The translations under genes were made by a program, and so were the position numbers. Of a stretch of 64,000 nt of DNA, positions 41,725 through 52,061 are shown one piece after another. Each line of letters opens with the position of its first letter. Positions within the stretch are counted from its first letter, which is position 1. The notes under the pieces were generated by a model. That model made no database searches and was not told the DNA's origin. It saw nothing but the letters and a program-made list of their open reading frames with translations. Source of the DNA: Oegoconia quadripuncta (taxonomy: Eukaryota; Arthropoda; Insecta; Lepidoptera; Autostichidae); the NCBI GenBank assembly GCA_949316235.1, contig OX438753.1, forward strand, positions 22,500,801 through 22,564,800, read 5' to 3'.

Positions 41725-41965
41725 ACCTGATAATTAGTGTTTTCAAGCCGCTCCTGTAGTCCATCGATTATCTTCAATATTGCCTGCCTTGTTTTCTTGC
41801 TTAAATATCCTATTTCTTTTTTTAATCAGTCCGGGTCCTAGGTTAGTACTAGAAGCACGTCGGGCATCGTCTACTTCAATAAGCAGCCAAGCAAGAATTT
41901 CATTAGCATTAAAGTTAGACAATAACTCTCCTAGCCCTTTTCCTTGCATTTACCTACATTAGGTT
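41725..41965 (-). other. Unclassified short frame
   Basis: A 68-codon minus-strand frame (41743-41949, 'GELLSNFNANEILAWLLIEV', then basic 'LIKKRNRIFKQENKAGNIED'). It looks more protein-like than background and is not part of a repeat recognised here, but I cannot assign it. No splice or promoter evidence. It may be a degraded transposon gene. Confidence 0.25.
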
Positions 41966-42369
41966 TATATTAACTTAACCTAATAAGATCTTCTGCGCAG
42001 CAAAAAAAATAAATTAGGTTTCGTTTCAAGTACTCGCTCGGATGTAAGCGAATTCCGTTCGAGATGCCAGTCTGAATCGAGTTACGTAGGTATGTGGGCT
42101 GTAATTGCGTTGGCAGAGTGGACAGGGACCCATTTCCATCACCTTGGGTACCCTCATTGGTACATATAAAGACATTAATCGTATTAATTATTGTTCAAGC
42201 GACCGTCCCGCTTGGGATTGTTTAACTGGAGGGATAATGTTTTTAGATATAGCAATTTGTTGGAAGAGACTTCCTGATCTTGTTAATTCAAGTCGCAATT
42301 AGATCAGAATATAATCATGGTCTATGTCAGGTCGTTAGTCTGTTTGAGACTGAAATAGAAAGGTAGAGG
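41966..42369. other. Unassigned stretch
   Basis: No feature recognised; the short frame at 42105-42302 has no domain. Confidence 0.4.
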
Positions 42370-42470
42370 CAACCTTCCCTCCGGCGTCAGGATTCTATCC
42401 TACAATCTTGCGATCTTCAATAGCAAGGTGAATAGGTATCTACTAAAATCGCTTGATACATCGATCGAAC
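42370..42470 (+). mobile_element. LINE-c fragment
   Basis: 'ccttccctccggcgtcagga', 'ttctatcctacaatcttgcg' and 'aggtgaataggtatctacta' match 62160-62240. Very short, both ends lost. Confidence 0.75.
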
Positions 42471-42759
42471 GAAGTACTCAGACCATCACACAAAAAGGAA
42501 GATCATGATGCACTGGATATATGTTTGGCTTCAACTTTGAGTGACATTGTAGTAAAAGGTGAAACATGCGGTCCAAGTAGAATTTTCACCTTGTTCTTAA
42601 GAACTGAAGACACTATTGTCCCATGATTTGGAAATACAGACGCTGGAAACAGATTCAAACTGGAGAGTTCCGTCTTTATTATTTGTTAAAATAATATTTG
42701 GCGAAGCAGACGGGTAGCAGGTAGTACACAAACTTATTAGAAATATTAATACTGTGCCG
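42471..42759. other. Unassigned stretch
   Basis: Nothing recognised. Confidence 0.4.
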
Positions 42760-43475
42760 ATAAGTTTCATGTCAATAATATTTCGTGCGGCGAAAGGGGC
42801 CAGCCGACGAATCCAACTCGGATGGGTAGCGTTCGGGAAACTGCCCAAAATCTACTCGTCCAAAATACCTCAGTGTTTGAAGACCAAAGTCTTTTAATCA
42901 ATGTGTGTTGTCAGTAATGATTTATGGCACTGAGACGTGGCCTGTCACTATGGGCTTCATAAGGAAGCTTAAAGTCACGGTACGAGCTGGAGAGGGCGAT
43001 GTTCGACGTTTCACTGTTTGATAGAGGAGTGAATAAATCCGTCGACGAACGAAAGTCACTGACATATCCCAGCGGATTAGTAACTTAAAGTGGTAGCAGG
43101 GAGCAGGCAAGTTATGGGCAGATCCTGCCTCCACACTCCTTCCACTGTAACTCCTGTAAGCCAGGATCAACATTAGTACTCGACACGGCGCCTGCTGAAG
43201 ATAGACGGTGCCCTACGTGATTCTATTGCTACCTTGGACCCCAGAGTAATTAAAGAAAGGAATAGGGTGTGTAAGTAGGAAAAGAAGTTTCCCACTTCCC
43301 TCCTCGGCAAATGGCCAATGAAATGCAAACGGCAGTAATGTCAACCCTATCAACCCTATGGAGAAGGAGGTCGAGTGAAGCCCGGCCCCCTGATTTGTAT
43401 ACACCACGGACGTACGTAACGCATTAAAGTTCTCTAGACCACGCACCGGCATGCGGACGACCTGATGAAGAGCAC
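42760..43475 (+). pseudogene. RTE-type RT fragment, plus strand, interrupted
   Basis: 'gcggcgaaaggggccagccg', 'gggcttcataaggaagctta' and 'cgaaagtcactgacatatcc' encode the equivalent of 'VMIYGTETWPVTMGFIRKLK' with frameshifts. About 250 bp of unrelated sequence follow (43180-43430), then 'gaccacgcaccggcatgcgg' at 43437 resumes the 'RPRTG' part. Heavily decayed. Confidence 0.7.
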
Positions 43476-43689
43476 CGGATGTCGCTGTATGCAGGCAGCT
43501 TTTAAGCGATCATTTTGGAAATTAATGGGCGGGAGGTCCATGTTCAGCATTGAATATCACATGGCTGATAATTATGATACTACTGGTGAATATTTCATTT
43601 CTATAATGTCTCAGTTATACCAAACAGTAATATTAAATTAGACTACGCTTAAAATAATTCACCCAAACCATAAAAGTATATTGAGTTTT
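43476..43689. other. Unassigned stretch
   Basis: Nothing recognised. Confidence 0.4.
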
Positions 43690-43833
43690 TCCCGACACTT
43701 ACAGCCTTGGGATCTTCAAGTCTAGAGTGAATAGGCATTTACTGGGTGCGCGTGATACATCTTCGGCTACATCGTCACTTTCCATCAGGTGAGATTGTAG
43801 CCAAACGCGAAACCAGTTTTAATAAAAAAAAAA
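43690..43833 (+). mobile_element. LINE-c 3' end
   Basis: 'cagccttgggatcttcaagt', 'ctagagtgaataggcattta', 'catcaggtgagattgtagcc' and an A11 tail at 43823-43833. Confidence 0.88.
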
Positions 43834-43979
43834 AGTACTTTAATTGACGTCGTTGGGTGGCTTCAGCAGTACTATTCTCAGTGTTCGAGTGCGCAGGTTT
43901 TGTGTTAGTTTTAGCACGTTATTTATATACGAAAGGAAAAATAGATGCAATGTTAATATACATTGAAAACACTTTTAAA

Positions 43980-44106
43980 AACAAGCTTATAATACTCCAA
44001 TGTGATTAATATATGTCGTAATATGCTTGTCTAACCGTGTATGCAAAATTTCGTATCCGTGCTACCGTTAAGGAGGTCCCCTCGTGAGGAGATCCGGACT
44101 GCAGCA
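43980..44106 (+). repeat. Tandem repeat P, single unit
   Basis: 'atttcgtatccgtgctaccg', 'ttaaggaggtcccctcgtga', 'ggagatccggactgcagcag' match units at 37530-37830. Confidence 0.7.
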
Positions 44107-44107
44107 G

Positions 44108-44445
44108 CAGTTAATCAATCAATCAAATACGCTTTATTGTTTAAATAAGGAAGGTACATTTAAACTACAAATTAGGTGGCCTTAAGGCAAACCTATCATC
44201 ACGGAATTCAATACGAGTAATTAAGTGGGTTAGCACAAATCATTTCCTAATTGTTAAGTACATCTGAAAGTTCTGCATATTGAAATCAAAAAGGGTTATC
44301 TTATAGGTATGCAAAACATTAAAAAGTACTATATGTGATGAGAAAGAATAATAACTAAATAATCTGTACAAATAAAATATATCCATACAATTTATACCAA
44401 TACATACATATTAATTACATATATGTGATGTATTTATCATATAAA
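44108..44445 (-). mobile_element. LINE 3' UTR/tail, minus strand
   Basis: (TTGA)n tail at 44108-44122 on the minus strand, then 'aacaataaagcgtatttg' and 'aaggccacctaatttgtagt'; the usual hairpin-like 'atcgctgtaagcgat' part is deleted. AT-rich UTR-like DNA continues to about 44445, where plus-strand LINE-d coding sequence begins. Confidence 0.6.
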
Positions 44446-44449
44446 TCCG

Positions 44450-44800
44450 ACCATCCGTCTTCGGCGTAATGTGGACATCCTCTCCTTCCTATATAACATC
44501 CTAAAAAATTGCGCTGCCCCTGATTATCTGCGTTCCCGCTTTTCCTTACTACCGCCTCCTGATGTTCCTAGGCGATCCTGCATCACAAAAACGCTTGCCT
44601 GTCCTAGAGCCATCACAAACTTCCTTTTTCACTCCTTCAGTGTTCTAGCAGCTATGATGTGGAATAAACAGCTAAACTAATTCTGGACAGCCCTTCAATT
44701 GCAATATTTAAGAAAAGGTTAAAAGAGCATTACCTCTCCCATCTTTCGTGATACCTATATTATTATGTGTATGTAGGTTTATAATATATAAGGTGTAACA
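44450..44800 (+). pseudogene. LINE-d C-terminus, plus strand, no 3' UTR end
   Basis: 'VLRRNVDILSFLYNILKNCA', 'PDYLRSRFSLLPPPDVPRRS', 'CITKTLACPRAITNFLFHSF', 'MMWNKQLN' then a frameshift relative to 7249 and the remainder 'FKKRLKEHYLSHLS'-like to 44752. The 3' UTR stops soon after 'gtatgtaggtttataatata'. Confidence 0.85.
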
Positions 44801-44934
44801 AAATTAACCCGACAAAGTTAAACGTTGCCGAGTGTATATAATAAGGTGTACCTATTACGAAAAAAAATAAAACATTAAAGTAAACAGATTTTATTCAAAA
44901 AGTAAAATTTAGAAATGTAAATTTTGTGAGTCGG

Positions 44935-45260
44935 ACACTGTTGGACTCTAAGTAATTTGCCACAAATACACGTGCCGCGGTATCTATGAATCTTTTTGAT
45001 TTCCATACTTGAGAAGCATATTCGAGCAGTGGTCTCACATAAGTCTTATAGATTTTAAGCAGTGTTTCGGGTGTTACACATTTGAAGGATGACTTTTGAT
45101 AGCATAGAGAACACTGTTTGCTTTTTTGACAATCACGTTAATATGATCAGCCCATTTTTTATCCGAGGAAACCAGGACACCAAGATCCTTTTGATAGTCC
45201 AAGGCTGATAGTTAGACAGAGATGCCGCTATTCAATTTATATAAAGTTGTCCCTTTTTAA
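44935..45260 (-). pseudogene. RT thumb-region fragment (CR1-like)
   Basis: The minus strand encodes 'KDLGVLVSSDKKWADHINVI', 'VKKANSVLYAIKS' and, after a 1-base shift, 'SFKCVTPETLLKIYKTYVRP', 'LLEYASQVWKSKRFID'. This is the stretch immediately after the catalytic box in CR1/Jockey-group enzymes (compare 'VKDLGV' and 'LEYCCPIWNP' in the 5123-5905 copy). One frameshift; both ends truncated. Confidence 0.85.
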
Positions 45261-45384
45261 CTGCCCTGAAGCGGAGATCTCTGCTTGAGTAACATTCTGT
45301 AACACAGGCCTACCTTTGGAGAAGATCATAATTGAAGTTTGGTGGAAGCCTGGTATCTTTAGAAGGACATAAGCTAACTTGTTA

Positions 45385-45535
45385 AATTTTTAACCCCCGA
45401 CGATATGTGTTTGACGGCGTTGTGTGTGTGCGTTTCATGTTTTAAAGAAATCGGATAAGCCGTTACAAAGATAGCTATTAACGCAGTTGATTAAGTTTTA
45501 TCTGGATGATTTAATTGCTTGTTTCTCAGGGTTTT
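45385..45535 (+). repeat. Dispersed repeat Q, copy 2
   Basis: 'tttttaacccccgacgatat', 'tttgacggcgttgtgtgtgt', 'gataagccgttacaaagata', 'gttttatctgg'. Collinear with 25130-25320 but shorter. Confidence 0.7.
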
Positions 45536-45614
45536 TGTAAGTGTGAAATTAATTATAATTTTATCGCACTCGATGTGAAAAGTAATTTTATCATCACAAC
45601 GATCGATTCTGCGC

Positions 45615-45960
45615 TGCCAGCATCCAGTGGCTTCCCGCGACCTTTACCAAATCGTCGGCCCACCTCGTGCGAGGCCTGCCTACGCTGCGTCTTCCGGTGC
45701 GTGGTCGCCACTCGAGAACCTTTTCGCTCCAACGGCCGTGGGTCTAACGAGCAATGCCACTGCACTGCCGAGCAATATCGATTACCTTGGTTCTCTTGCA
45801 GATCAGCTCATTTCTGATTCGATCCCGTAAGGAGACTCCGAGCCTCTTTCCATTGACCTTTGGGTAACCTTGAGCCTTCTTATGAGGCCTATAATGAGCG
45901 GCCACGTTTCAAATCCAAATTACATCACTGGCAACACACATTGATTAAGTGTTTTACTAA
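45615..45960 (-). pseudogene. RTE-type RT fragment, minus strand
   Basis: Minus-strand pieces equivalent to 'EWRPRTG-RS-GRP' (45655-45720), 'LLVRPTA' in the 'R.DGRWG' area and 'LRDRIRNE..' near 45820. Plus- and minus-strand open frames here arise from the GC-rich RTE tail. Same end as 5912, where the elements stop at about the same codon. Confidence 0.8.
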
Positions 45961-46261
45961 AGACTTAACAGCCATTATGACTCGACTCTAACTCCTTTAT
46001 CGAACCTAATTCACGTGCCACAATAGCTCTTTAGTTCCTTGTTAAACAATCAACATTTATGTCATAGAAGTTGACTGTAAATCGGACGAAGCTCTTTTCG
46101 CTTCTAGCTTCGCTCGCATTAATTTAACGCCATAGATTTAATTGTCTCGGAGAATTTTAATTAACAAATCGCTGTGCTCTGTCGTTTGTCAAAAAGATTC
46201 TCGATTTGATTCCTCTGTCTAATTAGAGAGGGTTACGCTGAACTATAAATGGGAAAGCAAT
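45961..46261. other. Unassigned stretch
   Basis: Nothing recognised. Confidence 0.4.
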
Positions 46262-46395
46262 TTCGGAATCTAACTAATATTATAAATGCGAAAATTTGGA
46301 CGTTTGTCTATTTATTTGTTTGTTGCTCCATCACAGATGAAAGGATTTGGATGAAATTTGGTATATATGTAGGTAGGACACACCCTGGATTAATA
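46262..46395 (-). repeat. Repeat J end, minus strand
   Basis: 'actaatattataaatgcgaa' and 'tttgtttgttgctccatcac' are the complement of the usual repeat J 3' terminus ('cgcatttgtaaaattag' at 46900). Continues to 'ccctggattaatacatag'. Confidence 0.6.
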
Positions 46396-46544
46396 CATAG
46401 AATCTTATCTTTTCATTAGAATCGGTTTATTTATTTCGTATAATTTGGACTTGAAACTTAATATGAAATGACTTGTGGTATAAATGAGAGGTTCTTAGCC
46501 TTGTGTGGTAAAAATCGATTCAGTCCTTTAGAATATTTAACTTT

Positions 46545-46645
46545 AACACAGTAGATGTGTATACCTGGCTGGTGTTATTATATTTACTCTCTCGGGACTT
46601 TTGTAAATTTTCAGTTTATGTATTAATTTTTGTTTTAGCCCTGCA
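46545..46645 (+). mobile_element. LINE 3' UTR fragment (49887 family)
   Basis: 'gtgtatacctggctggtgtt', 'ctctcgggacttttgtaaat' match 'tgtatacctggatgatattg' and 'cttcggggatttactaaatt' at 50328-50382. Confidence 0.55.
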
Positions 46646-46686
46646 GAGTTATACGAAGCAGAAGTTTCACTCTTGTTTTATTAAAT

Positions 46687-46912
46687 ACTAGCTTTCCGCC
46701 CGCGGCTTCGTCTGCGTGGAAGAACGTTATCGCGGAAATTTTTTTATCCCCCGGAAGTACTCAATTTATCGGGATAAAAAATATCCTATGTCTTAATCCA
46801 GGGTATTTTCTACCTTTATACCAAACTTCAGCTAAATCCCTTCATCCGGTTCGCTGTGATTGATCAAAACATAGACAAACAAACATCCAAACTTTCGCAT
46901 TTGTAAAATTAG
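46687..46912 (+). repeat. Repeat J, longest copy
   Basis: 226 bp from 'actagctttccgcccgcggc' through 'tcgggataaaaaatatccta', 'ataccaaacttcagctaaat', to 'actttcgcatttgtaaaatt'. It serves as the reference for the fragments at 3366, 28240, 37381 and 46262. No coding capacity. Confidence 0.85.
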
Positions 46913-46919
46913 GTCCTTA

Positions 46920-47320
46920 CCTATGAAATTGGCGTTTTGTATGAAGAAATTCATTAAGACTGTTTTCTCCATACAAACATTTATGATTTTTTTTTGGGTA
47001 CGGCAAATCCAAATTTATCTAAACTTTGTGTGTATTATCGGATAACATAAAGTTAAGTATAGTCAGCATTAATTTTTAAAAGTAACCGCTTTATAAGAGT
47101 TTCAGCGAATCTAAGAAATGATTATGGGAAGCACATGAAAAGAGCTCTGTTCAATTTTTTTTTATTATGTGATTTAGCCCAGAAATTAAAAAATATTTCA
47201 TGTGAAACCTTGAAATAATATTCCATTTTCCAAATAAAAAACAAATTTGGATATAGCTTTGAAAATCGCAGGAATTTGTTCATATGATTAACGAAGAAAA
47301 AAAAACTCCAATTTCATAGG
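46920..47320. mobile_element. MITE M4, Harbinger-like (TTA target)
   Basis: Perfect 13-bp inverted ends cctatgaaattgg / ccaatttcatagg, extending imperfectly over 'ngtttt'. Flanked by TTA on both sides (46917-46919 and 47321-47323). A 3-bp TWA duplication is the PIF/Harbinger signature. 401 bp, AT-rich, no transposase. Starts within 7 bp of the end of repeat J. Confidence 0.82.
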
Positions 47321-47323
47321 TTA

Positions 47324-47640
47324 TAATAAGTTACAATAAACCCAATATTATACCTAGCAGAAGTAGATTGCAACAATTGAGCCGTATCTAAAATCAATTT
47401 ATGGCCTTCCTAAGCTAATTAAAAACTAAAGAATTCTCCAGCAATTTTATCACCCGTCATATTCCCCGAGCGACCTCTTTGAAATGGAGGGAACGAAAAA
47501 AGAAACTAATAAAGGAATTCGATTGGATTGTCAGGAATGATTGAGATTAGAGGAAAATTGAATGGTAATGTCTGTACCAGTATGGTTTATTGACATAGAA
47601 CTTCAAAGAAGCGTACATTCTAATGCGGTATTCACCTTCT
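47324..47640. other. Unassigned stretch
   Basis: Nothing recognised. Confidence 0.4.
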
Positions 47641-47728
47641 TTTTAACCCCTGATTCAAAAGGAGGGGTTATAAGTTCGATCGCGGTGTGTACGTGTGTGT
47701 CCGACTGTGTCTGGCTGCGGCGCCTTAG
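47641..47728 (+). repeat. Repeat Q-like fragment
   Basis: 'tttttaacccctgattcaaa', 'ggaggggttataagttcgat', 'gtgtgtccgactgtgtctgg', ending at 'ggcgccttagctctt' where LINE-a begins. Variant of the 'aacccccgacg' family. Confidence 0.6.
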
Positions 47729-47732
47729 CTCT

Positions 47733-48118
47733 TAAAATCAAAAATGTTTTTATTTCGTAAGTTATAAGAATAACATTTGAAATCGTCATGACATACAGTT
47801 ATCGCTCATTCACTAGGCAGTCTCCCCAGAGAAGAACGAGCAAGAAACTCCAGGGTTGCTCTTTTTAAATAAGTCAATACAAATACAATTCGAAATACCT
47901 AATTGTAAAATTTATGATTCGACAAAGAAAAATAAGAATAAAATATGCATTCTTTCATTCTTATCATCCAGATAGTCAGATTTTATTATAGCCTTTGGCA
48001 CATAGTTGCCGTTTAATTTTTTTTTAAATTTATTTAGAGGCAAATTTTGAATGTCTACCGGAACCTTATTGTAAATGGAACGGAACCTTAAACGGGTGAA
48101 CCGATTGGAATGCATTTT
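47733..48118 (-). pseudogene. LINE-a C-terminus plus 3' UTR
   Basis: Minus strand: 'RFRSIYNKVPVDIQNLPLNK', 'NGNYVPKAIIKSDYLDDKNE', then UTR 'gagtttcttgctcgttcttc', end 'cgaaataaaaacatttttga'. Frame shifted relative to the 16885 copy. Confidence 0.88.
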
Positions 48119-48134
48119 TTTTATTTGAAAGAAC

Positions 48135-48224
48135 ATGTGTTTCGGTTGTCAGAGATAAGATAGCCAGTCCCCCAAATAGGATGGGGTTTCCGGGTCAGTA
48201 CAGCCATCTTCGGCCTCATCTATT
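48135..48224 (+). mobile_element. SINE-I fragment (copy 10)
   Basis: Internal piece 'tttcggttgtcagagataag' to 'cggcctcatct' without head or tail. Confidence 0.85.
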
Positions 48225-48538
48225 TACCAAAAAATATATGTTCTTTTAGGCCTTCCTCTTCCCGTCCACTTTTCCTTCAATGATGTACTTGATAAAGTTG
48301 TTAAGTTGCATCATAAAATGTCACTTTTATCCACCAGTACTTGACTCACCTACTGTAGGACTATAGTATATAGGTACGCGCAAATCAAAACACGGAAAAC
48401 AGATATGATATTTAGTTTTTTATTCATTGGTTAAAATGTCACTAATTGGTATTGTTTTCATAGGTATATGTCGCAGGCAGATGATTAAATTGCCCATTTA
48501 ATTGGATGCTTACTATATATAAGTGGATTTGATTAAAT
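48225..48538. other. Unassigned stretch
   Basis: Nothing recognised. Confidence 0.4.
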
Positions 48539-48539
48539 T

Positions 48540-48772
48540 TGTTGGTGGTTTAGGGCATTTTAAGTTTCCGCCTGGATAGCTACCACCGTCTTATCTAAGT
48601 CTGCCGCCAAACAGCAGTGTTAATAGCATTATTGAGTTTCAGTGGTTCAGAAATATGATATCCAGTGTCCCAAGTGGGGCTTCCGGATCAGTACGCTTCC
48701 ACTTTCGACCTCATCTTCACTTAACATCAGGTGTGATTGAAGTCAAGTACCAACCCCGTGTGCATAAAAAAT
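48540..48772 (+). mobile_element. SINE-I copy 11, 5'-truncated
   Basis: Starts at 'ttggtggtttagggcatttt' and runs to 'gtgtgcataaaaaat'. Moderately diverged. Confidence 0.92.
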
Positions 48773-48914
48773 ATCATATAACTTGACAATATTACCTACA
48801 GGTTATTGCAATAAGTACTAAACATAGGTAGTAAGTATAGTACTCCAAAATAATTGACACTAAAAATATATTAATGCTGTATAATAAATTTAGTACTTAT
48901 ACGTTTAATTTAAT

Positions 48915-48962
48915 CTTGCTTGTTATTTTTCTGTGCAATAAAGAATACCAAAATAATGTTAT
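48915..48962 (+). mobile_element. LINE end fragment
   Basis: 'cttgttatttttctgtgcaa' then 'taaagaataccaaaataatg'; a very short LINE end like that at 58035. Confidence 0.45.
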
Positions 48963-49018
48963 ACTAATTATGAAGATGAACTTGGTAACCTTAAATCAAA
49001 TTAATTAATTAAATTAAA

Positions 49019-49232
49019 TATTTCGGACACATACACCAATCATCTAGTCCCAAACTAAGCAAAGCTTGTAGGTTTTATGGATACTAGGTAACATCAATAT
49101 TTATATAAACATCCATGAATCGGGAATTAATGTTCGTATTCATCACACAAACCCTTACCCCTCGCGGGATTCGAACCCGCAACAGTTGGTTTCGCTCACA
49201 GGCTCACTATCCAATACACCAATCGGTCGTCT
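49019..49232 (-). mobile_element. SINE-III copy 4, full length
   Basis: Minus-strand head 'cgaccgattggtgtattgga' (49211-49232), B box 'gcgggttcgaatcccgcgag', and the 3' end 'tgattggtgtatgtgtccga' complement at 49020-49045. Best-preserved SINE-III. Confidence 0.93.
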
Positions 49233-49886
49233 TCGGTCGAGTCTTAGTCAAGTAGTATAGAAGAGAATACCATAGTTTTGCACAATGATTACTTGAATCT
49301 CTCAAGGACATCTCGGATACCACCATCGACTTTGATCTTATTAATATAAATGACCTGAGAAATTTTCTCTGAAAAGGGCCCTATATTAATGTACGTGACA
49401 GTACAAAGCTTTACATAATGCCAAGAACTTGCGCCTTTATTGTGTGAATGATGACAGATCCTGTTATTTCATCTTTCTCGGCAGTGTGAAAAATATGAAA
49501 CAACTAACAAATTTATTTACATTTGTGACATCTTAATAAATTTAACGTGACAAAATTCTATGACGCATAACCAAGATCTGTCGCATTTTATGAGGTAGCA
49601 TATAAAAATAGCGCAAATATAAGTAGCACTATATGAAAGTGGCGTTTTATTATCATTTAATGTGGATTGCTACTGAGTACGAACGTTGTAACGAGTATTT
49701 TAGGGTCCTTGTACTTTTCTAGTGTACACTGGCAACGCTCTATAAAATAATTCCTGTTACAAAAGGTCATAAAGCGAAGTTATGTCTTTATTTTTGTGAA
49801 ATAATACGTCCGAGGGACTGTTACCTTGGTGCTTGTCTGTTAGAAATGGACCATAATAAGTTCTACTATAAGCTGATGTGTCTTAG
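49233..49886. other. Unassigned stretch
   Basis: No recognised feature over about 650 bp. Confidence 0.4.
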
Positions 49887-50425
49887 CTCGATCTCACTGA
49901 AGAACTGCTGAATAAGCTAGAACGCCTTCAGAATATGGCCATCCGCTTCATTTTCGGAGTTCGCAAGTATGATCACATATCCGCATACCCGGGCGCAATT
50001 AAAGTGGCTTCCTATCAGACTCCGACGTAACTTGCATATCCTCACTCTTCTTTATAATGTACTTTACAGTCAGATTTCCCCCCCTTACCTTAAAAATCTG
50101 TTTACATATTTAGGATCCGATCACGATGTGTCCCTTAGGTCTAAAACAGACAATTTGCTTAAGCCCATCAGCTGCCGTACAAATTATTACTCAGGATCCT
50201 TTGGCATTAAGGCTGCGTAGTTGTGGAATGCACTACCACAAAATATTTGTCACGCAGAATCGCTTGCAGTATTTAAACTGCGTCTAAAGGAATTCCATAA
50301 CTGATATTTAACTTAACACAATTGCTTTGTATACCTGGATGATATTGTAACGTTTCGTTCTTCGGGGATTTACTAAATTTAAATTTATGTTACTCTTGCA
50401 TTCTATTTGATTTTATTTTTTATTT
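49887..50425 (+). pseudogene. LINE C-terminus plus 3' UTR, separate family
   Basis: About 140 codons with one shift and one stop. 'LDLTEELLNKLERLQNMAIR' then 'FIFGVRKYDHIS', 'LKWLPIRLRRNLHILTLLYN', 'LRSKTDNLLKPISCRTNYYS', then an in-frame TAG at 50218 followed by 'LWNALPQN' and 'ESLAVFKLRLKEFHN', stop at 50302. The L-x2-L-Q-N-x-A-I-R pattern is typical of the region after 'LEY' in CR1/Jockey enzymes. UTR fragment duplicated at 46545. Confidence 0.88.
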
Positions 50426-51335
50426 TCAAGGTTTACCAACAATTGTTCATCAAGACATATTAAGTACCGTTAAGTGTAATAATCACATCCAGGTAAACAC
50501 CACATGCACTAACAATATATATTTATAACAACTAATTAATGATTAATTCAACACTTTAGAAGTTCTTAAATTATTCTAAGATTTTAGTGTGTTAGAGAAT
50601 CCAAAGCTGCTCTGTAGAACTTAGCAATGGAATCAAAGTGCACATCCGTTTGATCACTGCATGTATTTAATATCTTATATACTTAGCCTAGAGATGGGTG
50701 AACTACTACCCAAGACTGTTTTTTCGGAGCGGCGGACATAATGGTGTTATAGCACTACGAGGAACTCTGACAGGGGCACGGAAGCGAAACTATCTCTCTG
50801 TATAATGTTAATTCTCCCGTAAACCCTTTATTTAACATAAAAGACGTTAATAATGTCAAGATAGGCCACAAATTATAACATCGCCCACGTGTTAACCCTC
50901 TGACGCATACCGTCACACCGACTGTCGTTCCGATGGTCTTTCATGAGATTCTTTCCAGCTAAAATTAATTCTCACGTGCGATCATAAAAGCTCGGAAATA
51001 TAAAAATTTTGTCTGGCGTCCTCTGCGCCCGTGGTGGATTTATAGCAAGTAGTTTGCGGCGTTGTGTTGGTATAATATTATTTTAAAAATTGTTTTATTT
51101 TTTGCTATAGTTAGGTACTTTATGTGCCCCATTGGGATGACGCAGGTGAGAGATACTGACGTGTGAAATTTGGGCTATTTCGGTATGTCGACATAAGGCG
51201 ATGTGTCCTGTATCCTTAAATCTCGTGGTTACGTTCATGTACTTGAAGAATGAGCTTTGTTTTGTCCTTGATTTAAGGTATGCACTTTGGAAATACTATA
51301 TAATTAATACCTACGCTTTTATATTAGCTCCGTTT
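50426..51335. other. Unassigned stretch
   Basis: About 0.9 kb. A GC-richer part at 50880-51070 shows no frame or ends that I recognise. Confidence 0.4.
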
Positions 51336-51670
51336 AACCGCCTCCGTGGCTCAATGTAAACAACATTGGGTTTACGATTGGGAGTCGCGGGTTCGATCTC
51401 CAGCGGGGTACATGTTTAGGTACTCGGTTTGGTTGGTGGTAGGGCATTATAAATGTCCGCCTGGATGGCTACCACCATCTTATCTAAATCTGCCGCCAAG
51501 CAGCAATGTAAAAAGCATTGTTGTGTTCCGGTTGTCAGAGAATAAGATAGCCAGTCCCCAAAATGTGTTGGGGTTTCTGGGTCAGTACGATTCCACCTTC
51601 GACCTCATCTTCACTTAACATCAGGTGTGATTGAGGTCAAGTAACAACCCGTTGTGCATAAAAAAAAAAG
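51336..51670 (+). mobile_element. SINE-I copy 12, full length
   Basis: 'aaccgcctccgtggctcaat' to the A10 tail at 51660-51669; B box 'gcgggttcgatctcc' with one change. Confidence 0.95.
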
Positions 51671-51724
51671 CTTCACTTGTAACTGACTAACAAATGTTGG
51701 AAGTCAATTTTAACCTGCTTCAAT

Positions 51725-51900
51725 TCGTAGTATTGAAATGAAACTTGTTACGTACATGTAGTTCGGATGACAATACTACAATTTGGTATCTTGGAGTTGA
51801 TCTGATGACGGAGCCAGGAGGTGGATGGTGGAGCTCTTCAGTGGCCGCTAATAAACCACGGATTTGTGTTTATATGATTCGCTTTGTCAAGTGCAATTTG
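51725..51900 (+). repeat. Repeat L, single unit plus
   Basis: 'ttgaaatgaaacttgttacg', 'acaatttggtatcttggagt', 'tgatctgatgacggagccag', 'aaaccacggatttgtgttta'. Complementary in orientation to 12938-13170. Confidence 0.7.
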
Positions 51901-52003
51901 TTGCATTAAATATCTATTTCTGTGCTGTTGCAAAAAACATGTTTTTCCGTGCGGTTGCATAAACGAGCTGTTGCATTAAGCATCTTTTTCCATGCTGTTA
52001 CAT
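51897..52003 (+). repeat. Degenerate short tandem repeat
   Basis: 'ttgcattaaatatctatttc', 'gttgcaaaaaacatgttttt' and 'gttgcattaagcatcttttt' with 'tgctgtt' joints form about three irregular 30-40-bp units. Confidence 0.5.
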
Positions 52004-52061
52004 ACTCGCGCTCGCCCCGGCCCAGTGACGCTGAAAAACGCATCGGCCTTAAAGCACTGTT

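Noticed and set aside
41743..41949. Host gene exon
   Set aside because: The 68-codon frame has a somewhat protein-like sequence but no splice sites, homology or neighbour exons I can support; listed only as an unclassified frame.
43213..43452. 79-codon minus-strand frame as a gene
   Set aside because: It lies within or next to the decayed RTE region with no domain, and the opposite strand holds RTE-like words.
48135..48772. One SINE-I with an insertion between 48224 and 48540
   Set aside because: Copy 11 begins upstream of where copy 10 ends in the SINE order, so the two pieces overlap in content and must be separate insertions.
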